Below are positions 43,832-52,175 of a stretch of DNA of 64,000 nt, in pieces (within the stretch, counting starts at the first letter, position 1; every line of letters starts with the position of its first letter). The notes below the pieces were generated by a model. It had not been told where the DNA came from, did not search any database, and worked only from the letters and a program-made list of their open reading frames with translations. Made by a program: the position numbers and the translations under genes. The DNA comes from Paractinoplanes maris (lineage in GTDB: Bacteria > Actinomycetota > Actinomycetes > Mycobacteriales > Micromonosporaceae): contig NZ_JALPVL010000007.1 in NCBI RefSeq assembly GCF_023544465.1, positions 310,001 to 374,000 on the forward strand, in the 5' to 3' direction.

Positions 43832-44227
43832 TCAACCCTGAAGTGACCAGAACAGGCCCAACAGCGCGAAGACCACGCCGAAGGCCAGCGGCAGACCGGC
43901 CACCACTGCCGCGTGTGTCCCCGAGACCAACTCCGCGGCGCCCGGCCGGCCCGCCGGATACCGCACCGGAACCCGCTGCCCGACGCGGTGAACCCGCCAG
44001 CTCGTACGCATGGCGGCCGTGAACTGGTGCTCGCCGCCACCCTCGTCGACGAAGGCCACAACCGGCTGGTAGATCGGGCCGTCGTCGCTCGTTTCCTCAT
44101 GGCGGACGACGGTGCCCACCGCCGCGACACCTGTCCGCCGCAACCGGCGGCTCCCCAGCATCCGCACCACGCCGAAAGCGCCCACGGCCAAGCCCACGAC
44201 CAACATGAGGACGCCACCCGGATTCAT
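43832..44227 (-). CDS. DUF3592 membrane protein
   Basis: 131 residues. The first helix (GVLMLVVGLAVGAFGVV) and the last (AAVVAGLPLAFGVVFALLGL) are membrane segments. Between them is the DUF3592 domain with GTVVRHEETSDDGPIYQPVVAFVDEGG and VRYPAGRPGAAEL. The function of DUF3592 is unknown; it faces one side of the membrane as a small beta domain. It is divergent from the metallo-hydrolase gene. Confidence 0.85.
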   Translation of the reverse strand: MNPGGVLMLVVGLAVGAFGVVRMLGSRRLRRTGVAAVGTVVRHEETSDDGPIYQPVVAFVDEGGGEHQFTAAMRTSWRVHRVGQRVPVRYPAGRPGAAELVSGTHAAVVAGLPLAFGVVFALLGLFWSLQG

Positions 44228-44344
44228 CAGTGCATGATGCCACCCGCCGTACCACTGCTATATCACCAGGCACAGAGTGCCGAAAGGCGATTGGCGATGG
44301 CATCGTCAGGTGAGCAGTCCACCCATCGCCGAAGGAGCCGGCCC

Positions 44345-45157
44345 ATGCCGCAGCAAGCCAAAGCCCCACCTACGCAGCGGTTCGGTGCCGACGCGTTCGC
44401 GCCCTCCGACGACACGACCCTGCGCTGGTTGGGCATGGCCGGCTTCCTGATCAACAGCCGCGGCACGACTCTGATGATCGACCCGCTGCTGCGGGGGTTC
44501 GACATGCCGATCATGATCGAGATGCCGGTCATCGCCGCCGACGTGCCACACCTGGACGCTGTCCTGGTCACCCACAGCGACAACGACCACTACAGCGTCC
44601 CGACCTGCCGGGACCTCGCCGAGGTCACCGGCGCCTACCATTCCACCCGATACGTCGCCGCCCTGATGACCGGCCAGGGGCTCCCGGCGCATGGCCACGA
44701 CATCGGCGGCGACTTCACCGTCGGTCCGGCCGGTGTCGAGGTGACGCCGGCCGACCACGCCTGGCAGAACGAGGCCCCCGGCGCCGCCGACCGCGTCTTC
44801 CGGCCCGAGGATGCCTGTGGGTTCTGGATCACCACACCCGACGGCACCATCTGGGCGCCCGGCGACTCCCGGCTCATCCCCGAACACCACCTCACGAGAC
44901 CCGCACCGGACGCCCTGCTGTTCGACTTCTCCGACAGCGAATGGCACTTCGGACTCGCCGGCGCTGTGCGGATGGCCAACGCCTACCCCCGAACGCCGCT
45001 GCTGCTGCACCATTGGGGATCGGTCGACGCACCCGACTTTCCGCCCTTCAACGGCAACCCGCAGACCCTGTACGACCTGGTCCAGCACCCCCAGCGCATC
45101 CAGGTGCTCGCCCCGGGCCAGCCCTACCGCCTGCACCGGTCGCCGCCGCCGGCCTGA
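44345..45157 (+). CDS. UlaG-like metallo-beta-lactamase-fold hydrolase
   Basis: 270 residues from ATG 44345, with GAAGGAG upstream; the frame is open far upstream without supported starts. The fold matches the UlaG/YtnP-like group: RWLGMAGFLINSRGTTLMID, then VLVTHSDNDHYSVP where the zinc motif is HSDNDH rather than HxHxDH, then a late HHWGSVDAPDF. The change at the second His is also typical for some UlaG-like lactonases. Cytosolic; substrate unknown. A decayed chromate-transporter fragment follows. Confidence 0.85.
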   Translation: MPQQAKAPPTQRFGADAFAPSDDTTLRWLGMAGFLINSRGTTLMIDPLLRGFDMPIMIEMPVIAADVPHLDAVLVTHSDNDHYSVPTCRDLAEVTGAYHSTRYVAALMTGQGLPAHGHDIGGDFTVGPAGVEVTPADHAWQNEAPGAADRVFRPEDACGFWITTPDGTIWAPGDSRLIPEHHLTRPAPDALLFDFSDSEWHFGLAGAVRMANAYPRTPLLLHHWGSVDAPDFPPFNGNPQTLYDLVQHPQRIQVLAPGQPYRLHRSPPPA

Positions 45158-45244
45158 CCGCGCCGGCCCTGCTGCTCACTGGGACGAGTCCGACCAGGAG
45201 ATCTACAACGAAGGCGTCTACCGCCACCTGACGGCGAACGCCCG

Positions 45245-45412
45245 CGCCGTCTTCGCGGTACTGGCTTTGTCGCCCAGCGTGCTGTCGAGCACTACGCCTG
45301 GCTGTCGGCCGGCGAGATGGTCCGCGGTCTGGCCCGGGCCGAGTCCACACCCCGGTCCGCTCATCATGGTGGTGCAGTTCGTCGCCTTACCGTGGGCACG
45401 GTCAAGGCCGGT
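45245..45412 (+). pseudogene. chrA: Chromate transporter (ChrA) fragment
   Basis: The sequence encodes, across frames, AVFAVLA, then FVAQRAVEHYAWLSAGEMV with RGLARAESTP, then PGPLIMVVQFVALPW. This is the conserved start of a ChrA half (AVLxYVxQxAVE.Y.WL..G.M.DGL.LAETTPGPLIMV.QFV). The shift between the second and third parts is one extra C in a CCCC run near 45352. Both ends of the gene are missing. The 90 bp before it also look coding-like (WDESDQEIYNEGVYRHLTAN), but I do not recognise them. Confidence 0.65.
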
Positions 45413-48176
45413 GGAGCCGCAGTTCCCTGAGTTGCCGGCGCGAGGTGATGCCGAGCTTGCGGAAGATCTTGCGCAGGTGGGCTTCGATGGTGCGGGGGCT
45501 CAGGAACAGCTGCGCACCCACCTCCCGGGAGGTCGCCCCGGTGGCTACCAGTCGCGCGATGTGCAATTCGTGGGCGGTCAGGGTGTCGGCCGGCCGGGCG
45601 CTCCTCTCCCGTGGACGCTCGCCGAGAGCACGCAACTCGCGGGCGGCCCGCGCGGCGAACGCCTCCGCGCCCATGCCCGTCAGGAGTTCGTGAGCGGTAC
45701 GGAGTTGTCCGCGGGCTTCGTCGCGGCGGCCTTCGCGGCGCAGCCACTCGCCGTACACCAGGTGGGCGCGGGCCAGGTGGGTGGCCATCCGGCAGTGCTC
45801 GAGTCGCTCGACGGCCTCGCGATAGTACTTCTCGGCGGCCGGCCCGCTGCTGAGCAGCGCCCTCGAGCGCGCTTCCAGACCCAGCGCCCACTGGGTGCCG
45901 CTGGCGCGAGCCCGTACGCCGAACTGCTCCAGCGCGACGGCTGCACGCTCCGGCTGACCGGCGCGGACGGCCGCCTCGATCAGCTCGGGCAGCGCGATGC
46001 TGCTGTACGCCAACTCGTCGTACTCCCACGGCGGTGTCGCGGCGGCCAGTGCTTCGTCGTAGTTGCCCAAGCCGTTGTGCAGCGCCGCCAAGGCGACTTG
46101 GGCCAGGCCGAGCGTCGCGCCCTCACCTCGGTCCGTCGCCTCCTTGACCATGGCTGCGTACAACTGCAAGGTTTCGTCGTGCCGGCCGCGCCAGGCGGCC
46201 AGGATGAGCCGGGCGTTGGGCAGCGGCGGAGCCCCCGTGGCCTCGGTGATGGCATGTTCTTCGGCGAACAGCTCGGCGGCTCGGGCGAGTTCGCCGGTGA
46301 GCACCAGCACCGAGGCCAGGGCGTTGAGTGCGGCGGGGAGGGTAGCCAGCGTGCCGGCTTCGCGGGCGAGCTCGACGTCGCGGGTGGCCAGTGCGTGGAT
46401 CGCGTCGTCGTCCCACAGCATCGCTGCGACGTGGCAGGCCAGCCACCGCCATCGGTGGCTGGCGTCGTCAGCCCGGAAGTCGTGGTTCCGCAGCGTCTTC
46501 AAGGCCAGCTGAAGGGTGGGAACGCTCGCCTCGTACCCTCCGGTGAACCTCGTGGCCAGCCCGTCCAGCAGCAGGTCGACCGGTCGCGGCGGCGCCGGTG
46601 GTGCGGGCGCGGACCGGGCGGCCTCGGCCACCGCCGGCAGCCCGTGACCGCGACTGAGGCGACCGGCGTGGAAGGACGCCTCGAACGCGTGCAGGTAGGT
46701 CTCCCGGGCCAGCGCGGCGTCCAGCGGTCCTAGCGTCCGGGCCGCCTCCAGCAGCATCCCCGGCACCTCGCTCCCGCGAGTCAGGTGAAACTCGACCTGG
46801 GCGCGCAGCAACTCGAGGCGGGCGCGTTGCAGAACGTCCAGCGGCCCGGCCGCCGCGATCGTCAGCAACTGCAGGGCGGCCTCGAAGGCGCCGGCCTCGT
46901 GCTTGGCGTGAGCGGCCTCCAGCGCCCGTCTCGCACGGTCAGCCGGCTCTGGGGTCAACTCGACCGCCTGCCGCAGGAACGCGGCGGCCGCGGCCGAACC
47001 GCCGCGGGCACGCGCCCGGACGGCCGAGCGCTCCAGCCCCGCGGCCACTTCTTCGTCGGTGCCCGGCACCGCCTGCGCACGATGCCAGGCTCGCCGGTCA
47101 GGATCGGTGTCCGGATCGGTGGCAGCGGCCAGCGCGCGGTGGGCCCGGCGGCGGTCCGGTGGTGGGGCAGCCCGATAGACCGCCGAGCGCACCAGCGGAT
47201 GGCGGAACCGCACCCGGGTGCCGATCTCCAGCAACCCGGCGGCCTCAGCCGGCGCGGCCGCCTCGCGGGCGATCCCCAGGTGCGCGGCCGCGCGCCACAG
47301 GACGGCCACGTCGCCGGTCGACTCGGCTGCGGCCACCAACAGCAACAGTTGCGTCTCGGCCGGCAGACTGCCGGAGCGGCGCTGGAAGCCTTCCTCGATG
47401 CGGCGCGGGACGTTCCGCACGTCCGGTAGCTCGAATCCGCCCGCCAATCCGGCCGGCGGGGCACTTCGGGGCAGCTCCAGCAGCGCCAAGGGGTTGCCCC
47501 GCGCCTCGGCGACGATCCGGTCGCGCACCTGGTCGTCCAGCGGCGCGTGGACCGCGGTGGCGAGCAATGCTCGGGCGTCGGCATGACCGAGCCCGTCCAG
47601 GCGCAGCGCGGGGAGCCCGGTGAACGCGCGGAGGTCGTCGTCCGTAGGGTCGCGCAGCGCGAACACCAACGCCATCCGCTCCGCCGCCACCCGTCGCGCC
47701 ACGAACGCGAGTACTTGCGCGGACGCCTGATCCAGCCATTGCGCGTCGTCGACCAGGCACAGCAGCGGCCCCTCCTCCGCGACCTCGGCCAGCAGGTTCA
47801 GGACGGCCAGGCCGACCAGGAATCGGTCGGGTGCCGCACCGCCCTGCAGTCCGAACGCCACGCCCAGGGCGGCTCGCTGCGGATCGGGCAGCGCACCTAC
47901 GTGGTCCAGCAGCGGCGCGCACAGCTGATTCAGGCCCGCGAACGCGAACTGCGTCTCGGACTCGACCCCGGCCGAGCATTCCAACCGGAACCCCCACCGG
48001 GCCCCGGTTTCCCGGGCCTGCCCCAGCAACGCGGTCTTGCCGATGCCGGCTTCCCCGCGCACCACCAGAGCCCCGCTGCGCCCCGCCCGCGCCCGGTCCA
48101 GGAGTTGCTCCACCGCATCGCGCTCCGCGCGCCGGCCCACCAGCGTTGCGGTGGCTACTCGGTCATCGGTGTGCAT
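45402..48176 (-). CDS. LAL-type LuxR-family regulator with AAA ATPase
   Basis: 924 residues. N-terminal ATPase with Walker A RGEAGIGKTALLGQ near 40 and Walker B LLCLVDDAQWLD near 143, a long TPR-like helical middle, and a C-terminal LuxR helix-turn-helix (about 865-920; LTAHELHIARLVATGATSRE, SPRTIEAHLRKIFRKLGITS). LAL proteins are ATP-dependent activators, often of antibiotic or catabolic clusters. The secreted peptidase gene lies 9 bp upstream on the same strand. The 3' end reaches into the ChrA remnant. Confidence 0.93.
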   Translation of the reverse strand: MHTDDRVATATLVGRRAERDAVEQLLDRARAGRSGALVVRGEAGIGKTALLGQARETGARWGFRLECSAGVESETQFAFAGLNQLCAPLLDHVGALPDPQRAALGVAFGLQGGAAPDRFLVGLAVLNLLAEVAEEGPLLCLVDDAQWLDQASAQVLAFVARRVAAERMALVFALRDPTDDDLRAFTGLPALRLDGLGHADARALLATAVHAPLDDQVRDRIVAEARGNPLALLELPRSAPPAGLAGGFELPDVRNVPRRIEEGFQRRSGSLPAETQLLLLVAAAESTGDVAVLWRAAAHLGIAREAAAPAEAAGLLEIGTRVRFRHPLVRSAVYRAAPPPDRRRAHRALAAATDPDTDPDRRAWHRAQAVPGTDEEVAAGLERSAVRARARGGSAAAAAFLRQAVELTPEPADRARRALEAAHAKHEAGAFEAALQLLTIAAAGPLDVLQRARLELLRAQVEFHLTRGSEVPGMLLEAARTLGPLDAALARETYLHAFEASFHAGRLSRGHGLPAVAEAARSAPAPPAPPRPVDLLLDGLATRFTGGYEASVPTLQLALKTLRNHDFRADDASHRWRWLACHVAAMLWDDDAIHALATRDVELAREAGTLATLPAALNALASVLVLTGELARAAELFAEEHAITEATGAPPLPNARLILAAWRGRHDETLQLYAAMVKEATDRGEGATLGLAQVALAALHNGLGNYDEALAAATPPWEYDELAYSSIALPELIEAAVRAGQPERAAVALEQFGVRARASGTQWALGLEARSRALLSSGPAAEKYYREAVERLEHCRMATHLARAHLVYGEWLRREGRRDEARGQLRTAHELLTGMGAEAFAARAARELRALGERPRERSARPADTLTAHELHIARLVATGATSREVGAQLFLSPRTIEAHLRKIFRKLGITSRRQLRELRLHRP

Positions 48177-48185
48177 AGCCGGAGT

Positions 48186-49739
48186 TCAGAGTCGACAGGT
48201 TGCGTCTTGCGCGGGCACCTTGAGGTCGATCAGATAAGTGGCGATGGCGGCATCGACACACGCGTTGGCTGCAAGCATCGTGCCGTGCTGCTTGCCCTCC
48301 ACGGTCAGGAGACCGCCGCCCAAGGTCTTGGCCAAGCTCACGCCGCCCGCGTGCGGGGTCAGCGCATCGCCGGTCACCGAGATCGTCAATGTGGGCGGCA
48401 GGTTCGGGATGCCGGTCGCATAGGGAAATCCGAGTGTCGGCTCCGACGGCCAGCCCTCGCACCAGTCAGGTGTGTCCTTCACGGGCGTACCCGGATCGAG
48501 GAAGGGCGCGGCAGCGAGGGTCTTCTGTGTGAGTTCAGCCGTGCCGCGGGGAGAGAAGCGATCCTCGTCGAGGCAGTCGATCGCGTAATTCGCCTCCACG
48601 GAGTTGTCGTACTGGCCGTTCGGTGACCGCCGATGGTAGCTGTCTCGCAGGGCGAGCAGAATCTCCCCTCGCCCCTTCTTCAGCTCGGCCAGCCCGGCCA
48701 CGACCTGAGGCCAGAGCCGCTGGGCGTAGAGGCCGGTGACGATGCCGTCGTTGGCGGCGATGAAGCTCAGCCGGCGACTGTTGCCGGCCGGCACCGGGTT
48801 GCTCAGAAGGGGCCGTGCGAGTTTCTGGTACTCCGCAGTGGCTCCCTTGACGTCGTCACCGAGCGGGCAATCCCCCTTCGCGATACAGAAGGCCGCGATC
48901 TCGTCGAAGGCCTGCTGGAAACTCGCCCACTGCTCCTGCCGGCGCTGGAGGGTGTTCGCGTGCGGATCCAGCGCGCCGTCGAGCACCAGTGCCCGTACCT
49001 TGTCGGGAAACATCTCGGCGTAGACCGGACCCAGCCGTGTGCCGTAGCTCGCGCCCGCGTAGGTCAGCTTCTCGTCGCCGAGGACAGCCCGCAGGATGTC
49101 CAGATCGCGGGCCGCGTCCCGGGTTCCGAAGTGGGCGAGCTTGTCCGCGCCGCCTACGCTGTCCGCGCACGCCTGCACGAGTGGGGGCGCACCGGGACTA
49201 ATCAGTTGACTGCCCGGCGTGACGTCGGCGTCCCGTTCGGTGTTGTCGAAGCAGTCGAGCGCCGGCTTGCTCGCGCCTGTTCCGCGGGGGTCGAAGCCGA
49301 CGATGTCGAAACGCTCGGAGACCGGGTTCTTGGCCAGGGTCGCCGAGATCATCGCCGCATAGCCGACGCCCGGGTAGCCGGGACCGCCGGGGTTCAAGAA
49401 CAGTGACCCGATCTTTTTGTCGCCCCGGGCCGCGACCCGGAACACAGCGATCCGCGCGACGTCGCCGTCAGGTTTCTGGTAGTTCAGCGGCACCTCCACC
49501 TGGCCGCATTCTCCGTCGACGACGATTTTGGTGCCCTCCAGCGGAGTCTTGCACGGCGCGAAGGCAGCCTTCTGCTGGTAGTACCGATCCAGCGACGGCG
49601 ACGGCGACGGGGAGGCCTGCGCGGACGGCGACGCGGCGGTACACGCGCTCAGAAGCAACAGCAGAGGCACCATGGCGGCCGAGGCCTGGCCGAGAAGGCG
49701 ACGCGCCGGTGCCGGCGAAGCACCCGGTTCGATGTCCAT
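48186..49739 (-). CDS. Secreted alpha/beta-hydrolase peptidase (tripeptidyl aminopeptidase-like lipoprotein)
   Basis: 517 residues from ATG 49739 (ATG 49757 would add six). An N-terminal signal with a lipobox at LLLLSACTAAS and a Ser/Pro linker precede a peptidase fold. The oxyanion segment is FLNPGGPGYPGVGY, the nucleophile is in YAGASYGTRLGPVYAEMFP, and the C-terminal TAP-like domain has the Asp in SVTGDALTPHAGG and the His in VEGKQHGTMLA. Relatives are the Streptomyces tripeptidyl aminopeptidase and SlpD/SlpE mycelium proteases. Two operator-like repeats overlap the start region. The LAL regulator gene follows. Confidence 0.88.
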   Translation of the reverse strand: MDIEPGASPAPARRLLGQASAAMVPLLLLLSACTAASPSAQASPSPSPSLDRYYQQKAAFAPCKTPLEGTKIVVDGECGQVEVPLNYQKPDGDVARIAVFRVAARGDKKIGSLFLNPGGPGYPGVGYAAMISATLAKNPVSERFDIVGFDPRGTGASKPALDCFDNTERDADVTPGSQLISPGAPPLVQACADSVGGADKLAHFGTRDAARDLDILRAVLGDEKLTYAGASYGTRLGPVYAEMFPDKVRALVLDGALDPHANTLQRRQEQWASFQQAFDEIAAFCIAKGDCPLGDDVKGATAEYQKLARPLLSNPVPAGNSRRLSFIAANDGIVTGLYAQRLWPQVVAGLAELKKGRGEILLALRDSYHRRSPNGQYDNSVEANYAIDCLDEDRFSPRGTAELTQKTLAAAPFLDPGTPVKDTPDWCEGWPSEPTLGFPYATGIPNLPPTLTISVTGDALTPHAGGVSLAKTLGGGLLTVEGKQHGTMLAANACVDAAIATYLIDLKVPAQDATCRL

Positions 49740-49740
49740 G

Positions 49741-49769
49741 TGCTCACGGAACACCATGTTCTCGGAACA
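49741..49769. promoter_or_regulatory. Paired TGTTC-N3-GAACA sites at the peptidase gene start
   Basis: TGTTCTCGGAACA (49757-49769) and a weaker TGCTCACGGAACA (49741-49753) lie 16 bp apart across the peptidase start region. A third, perfect copy lies before the RidA-like gene at 51641-51655. The spacing differs from the LexA box, whose arms are in the opposite order. Confidence 0.6.
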
Positions 49770-49851
49770 GGGTCAAGAGCGGCCGATCCGCTTACCTGCC
49801 GCGACGCCGCTGTGCGGGCTACGTGCGGCGCCGCCGTGTCATGCTTGCTCG

Positions 49852-49953
49852 GTGGCAGACGTGGACCTGCGGCAACTGCGTTACCTGGTGCCCATGCACC
49901 AATACCGGCCAGGCATGCGTGGCCATGCCTGGTCGGCATTCCGGAGCGGGTGA
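49852..49953 (+). pseudogene. LysR N-terminal fragment
   Basis: GTG 49852 opens VADVDLRQLRYLVPMHQY, whose DLRQLRYLV is the standard start of LysR regulators, but the sequence leaves the family within 15 residues and stops after 33 codons. A hairpin covers the break. It is most simply the stump of a deleted LysR gene. Confidence 0.5.
49905..49936. terminator. Long hairpin inside the LysR stump
   Basis: CCAGGCATG, 6 nt, CATGCCTGG is a perfect 9-bp stem that extends to about 13 bp with one G-U pair. It lies between the peptidase promoter and the MerR promoter and could act as a terminator in either direction. Confidence 0.45.
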
Positions 49954-50020
49954 ACGAGCTTCCCCCCGGCAGCCGGAGACATCGGGTCACCGGTCGCACT
50001 CCGGCGCGTCGGTAGACTGG

Positions 50021-50040
50021 ATCTCACATCGACGTGAGAT
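50021..50040. promoter_or_regulatory. MerR-type operator upstream of the merR-family gene
   Basis: ATCTCACATCGACGTGAGAT is a 20-bp near-perfect dyad 20 bp before the regulator gene. The same half-sites recur before the old yellow enzyme gene, so the regulator probably controls both. Confidence 0.78.
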
Positions 50041-50059
50041 CAGGGCCGGGGAGGCAGTG

Positions 50060-50440
50060 GTGGAATCGACCATCCGGATCGGTGAACTGGCTTCGCGTAC
50101 GGGAGTGAGTGTTCGATCCCTGCGCTATTACGAGGAACAGGGGCTGCTCACCAGCCTGCGGAGTCCCAGCGGCCACCGCCGCTACCTCGAGAGCCAGGTC
50201 GAGCGGATCGATTTCCTCCAGCGGCTGTTCTCCGCGGGCCTGAGCAGCCGGACGATCGTCGATCTGCTGCCCTGTGTGGATTCCCCCAGTGACGACGCCT
50301 CCGAGGCGGCCCTGGAACGGATGCTCCAGGAGCGGGACCGGCTCGATCAGCACATCGAGGATCTGACCTCGACTCGTGGTGTGCTCAACGGTCTGATCGA
50401 CGCCAATCGCAGGCAACGGATGGCTCCCGCGGGCGCGTGA
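50060..50440 (+). CDS. MerR-family regulator of the old yellow enzyme gene
   Basis: 126 residues from GTG 50060, with GGGGAGG upstream (GTG 50057 is an adjacent alternative). The N-terminal MerR helix-turn-helix reads IRIGELASRTGVSVRSLRYY with EEQGLL, and is followed by the wing SGHRRYLESQVERIDFLQRL and a dimerisation coiled coil (about 80-120, EAALERMLQERDRLDQHIED). There is no large effector domain. It resembles the SoxR/NmlR-like short MerR proteins that sense redox or electrophiles, but the only Cys is in LLPCVDS. Operators in front of itself and the next gene support direct control. Confidence 0.88.
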   Translation: MESTIRIGELASRTGVSVRSLRYYEEQGLLTSLRSPSGHRRYLESQVERIDFLQRLFSAGLSSRTIVDLLPCVDSPSDDASEAALERMLQERDRLDQHIEDLTSTRGVLNGLIDANRRQRMAPAGA

Positions 50441-50488
50441 CGGGCGCCGCCCGGGTGAGCCTGGCCACCTCGCGCGTTCACGACTTGC

Positions 50489-50508
50489 ATCTCACATCGG
50501 TGTCAGAT
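50489..50508. promoter_or_regulatory. MerR-type operator upstream of the old yellow enzyme gene
   Basis: ATCTCACATCGGTGTCAGAT matches the operator before the regulator gene in 16 of 20 positions and ends 14 bp before the enzyme's ATG. Confidence 0.72.
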
Positions 50509-50522
50509 TCTACGGTGAAGTC

Positions 50523-51614
50523 ATGACATCACTTTTCGACACCGTCTCGCTCGGCGGACTCCGCCTCCCCAACCGGGTCGTGATGGCCCCGATGACGCGG
50601 ATCCGATCCGACCGCGACGGGCTGGCGACCGCGTCGATGGCGACCTACTACGCCCAGCGGGCGAGCGCGGGCCTGATCATCAGCGAGGGTGTCCGGCCCA
50701 CTCCGGTCGGGCAGTCCAACCCGCTGACGCCGGGGCTCCACACGCCCGCGCAGGTCGACTCGTGGCGGCAGGTGACCTCCGCCGTGCACGCCCACCACGG
50801 ACGGATCTTCGCGCAGATCATGCACGCGGGACGGATCAGTCACCCGGACACGACCGGCCACCAGCCGGTCGCGCCGTCCGCCGTCGCCGCACGCGAGGTC
50901 TACGTCTACACCCCCACCGGACCGCAGCTCACGCCGACGCCACGCGCGCTGTCGACCCGTGAGGTGGCGGCCGAGGTGCAGAATTTCGCGGCCGCGGCGA
51001 GGCGCGCGGTGGAGGCCGGCTTCGACGGCGTGGAAGTGCACGGCGCGAACGGATACCTGATCGGGCAGTTCCTCGCCGGCAACGCCAACCTGCGCACGGA
51101 CCGCTACGGCGGGACCATCGCGGGCCGGATCCGGTTCGCTGTGGAGGCGGTCGCGGCCACCGTCGACGCGATCGGCGCTGATCGTGTCGGGCTGCGGCTG
51201 TCACCGGGCGCGGGCATCGGGGACGCCATCGACACCGACATTCCCGAGACGTACGGGGCGCTGCTCGCCGAGCTTGTCCCGCTCGGCCCGGCGTACCTGC
51301 ACCTGGCCAGCACCGAGGACGAAGTGCTGCTCGGGCTGCGCCGCGCGTGGCCCGGCACGCTCATCGTCAACCCGTCGGCGGCGAACAGTCCCGTCCAAGC
51401 GACCCGGGCCGACGCTGAGCGCTGGTTGGCCCAGGGGGCCGACCTGGTCTCGTTCGGCCGCGCGCACCTCGCCAATCCCGACCTCGTGGAGCGGTTCCGG
51501 GCAGATCTGCCGCTGACGGAGGCCGATCGGAACACCTTCTACACCGGCGGCGACGACGGCTACCTCACCTACCCGGCGTACGACGCGCGCCTGGCCGCCC
51601 CGGCATCCGCCTGA
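50523..51614 (+). CDS. Old yellow enzyme-family alkene reductase
   Basis: 363 residues. A TIM-barrel FMN oxidoreductase with MAPMTRIRSDRDG at the N-terminus, the substrate/flavin segment QIMHAGRISHPDT, the diagnostic FDGVEVHGANGYLIGQFL near 170, RTDRYGG, and FGRAHLANPDLVERF near the end. Such NADPH enzymes reduce activated C=C bonds or nitro groups in electrophiles. The MerR operator in its promoter suggests induction by the electrophile. The RidA-like gene follows after 96 bp. Confidence 0.93.
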   Translation: MTSLFDTVSLGGLRLPNRVVMAPMTRIRSDRDGLATASMATYYAQRASAGLIISEGVRPTPVGQSNPLTPGLHTPAQVDSWRQVTSAVHAHHGRIFAQIMHAGRISHPDTTGHQPVAPSAVAAREVYVYTPTGPQLTPTPRALSTREVAAEVQNFAAAARRAVEAGFDGVEVHGANGYLIGQFLAGNANLRTDRYGGTIAGRIRFAVEAVAATVDAIGADRVGLRLSPGAGIGDAIDTDIPETYGALLAELVPLGPAYLHLASTEDEVLLGLRRAWPGTLIVNPSAANSPVQATRADAERWLAQGADLVSFGRAHLANPDLVERFRADLPLTEADRNTFYTGGDDGYLTYPAYDARLAAPASA

Positions 51615-51640
51615 CGCAAGCGGACCACCTCGCCTTGACT

Positions 51641-51655
51641 GTGTTCCCGGAACAC
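51641..51655. promoter_or_regulatory. GTGTTCCCGGAACAC palindrome before the RidA-like gene
   Basis: A perfect 15-bp palindrome with a single central base, 56 bp before the RidA-like start. It shares TGTTC and GAACA half-sites with the pair at the secreted peptidase gene, 1.9 kb away. Confidence 0.65.
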
Positions 51656-51710
51656 AGATTTCACTGGGAGGGATCACCAGGCACGCAACGCCGGACGACA
51701 GGAAGATCAC

Positions 51711-52115
51711 ATGGCCGTCGAATTCAGGCATCCGGACGGATTGCTTCAGCAGACCGATTACTCGCCGGTCGCTGTCGCCACCGGATCCCGGCTGGTCCTG
51801 CTGGCCGGACAGGCCGGCGTCACGCCCGATTTCCAGCCGGCCGCGCCGGATCTGGCCGGTCAGGTCCACGCCGCGCTTCGCAACATCATCATCGGTGTCC
51901 GCGGCGCGGGAGGAGACGTCGGCGACCTCGCTCGACTCACCTTCTTCATCGTGGACTGGGTGCCGGAGAAGTGGAACGAGGTGCTCGCCGGCATCGCTCG
52001 GGCCCAGGAGGACGGTCTGCCCGCACCGACTCCGCCCATCACGATCATCGGCGTCCAGGCGCTCTTCACACCCGACTTCGTCGTGGAGATCGAAGCAATC
52101 GCCGTCCTCGACTGA
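51711..52115 (+). CDS. RidA-like protein lacking the catalytic Arg
   Basis: 134 residues of the RidA/YjgF trimeric fold (LVLLAGQAGV near 28, DLARLTFFIVDW, VVEIEAIAVLD at the end). In true RidA enamine deaminases the signature near residue 105 is A-R-T-x-V; here the aligned segment is PITIIGVQAL, with Ile where Arg should be. It therefore belongs to the Rid groups without deaminase chemistry, which have been linked to catabolic gene clusters. It is expressed in the same direction as the old yellow enzyme but has its own operator-like palindrome. Confidence 0.85.
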   Translation: MAVEFRHPDGLLQQTDYSPVAVATGSRLVLLAGQAGVTPDFQPAAPDLAGQVHAALRNIIIGVRGAGGDVGDLARLTFFIVDWVPEKWNEVLAGIARAQEDGLPAPTPPITIIGVQALFTPDFVVEIEAIAVLD

Positions 52116-52175
52116 GGCGGCGCACCGCATGATTCGCCCACCGACTTACGCCCCTGTGACGTCAGGAACTCCCGC

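Noticed and set aside
49741..49769. LexA (SOS) box at the peptidase gene
   Set aside because: The actinobacterial SOS box is GAAC-N4-GTTC; here the half-sites are in the opposite order with a 3-bp spacer.
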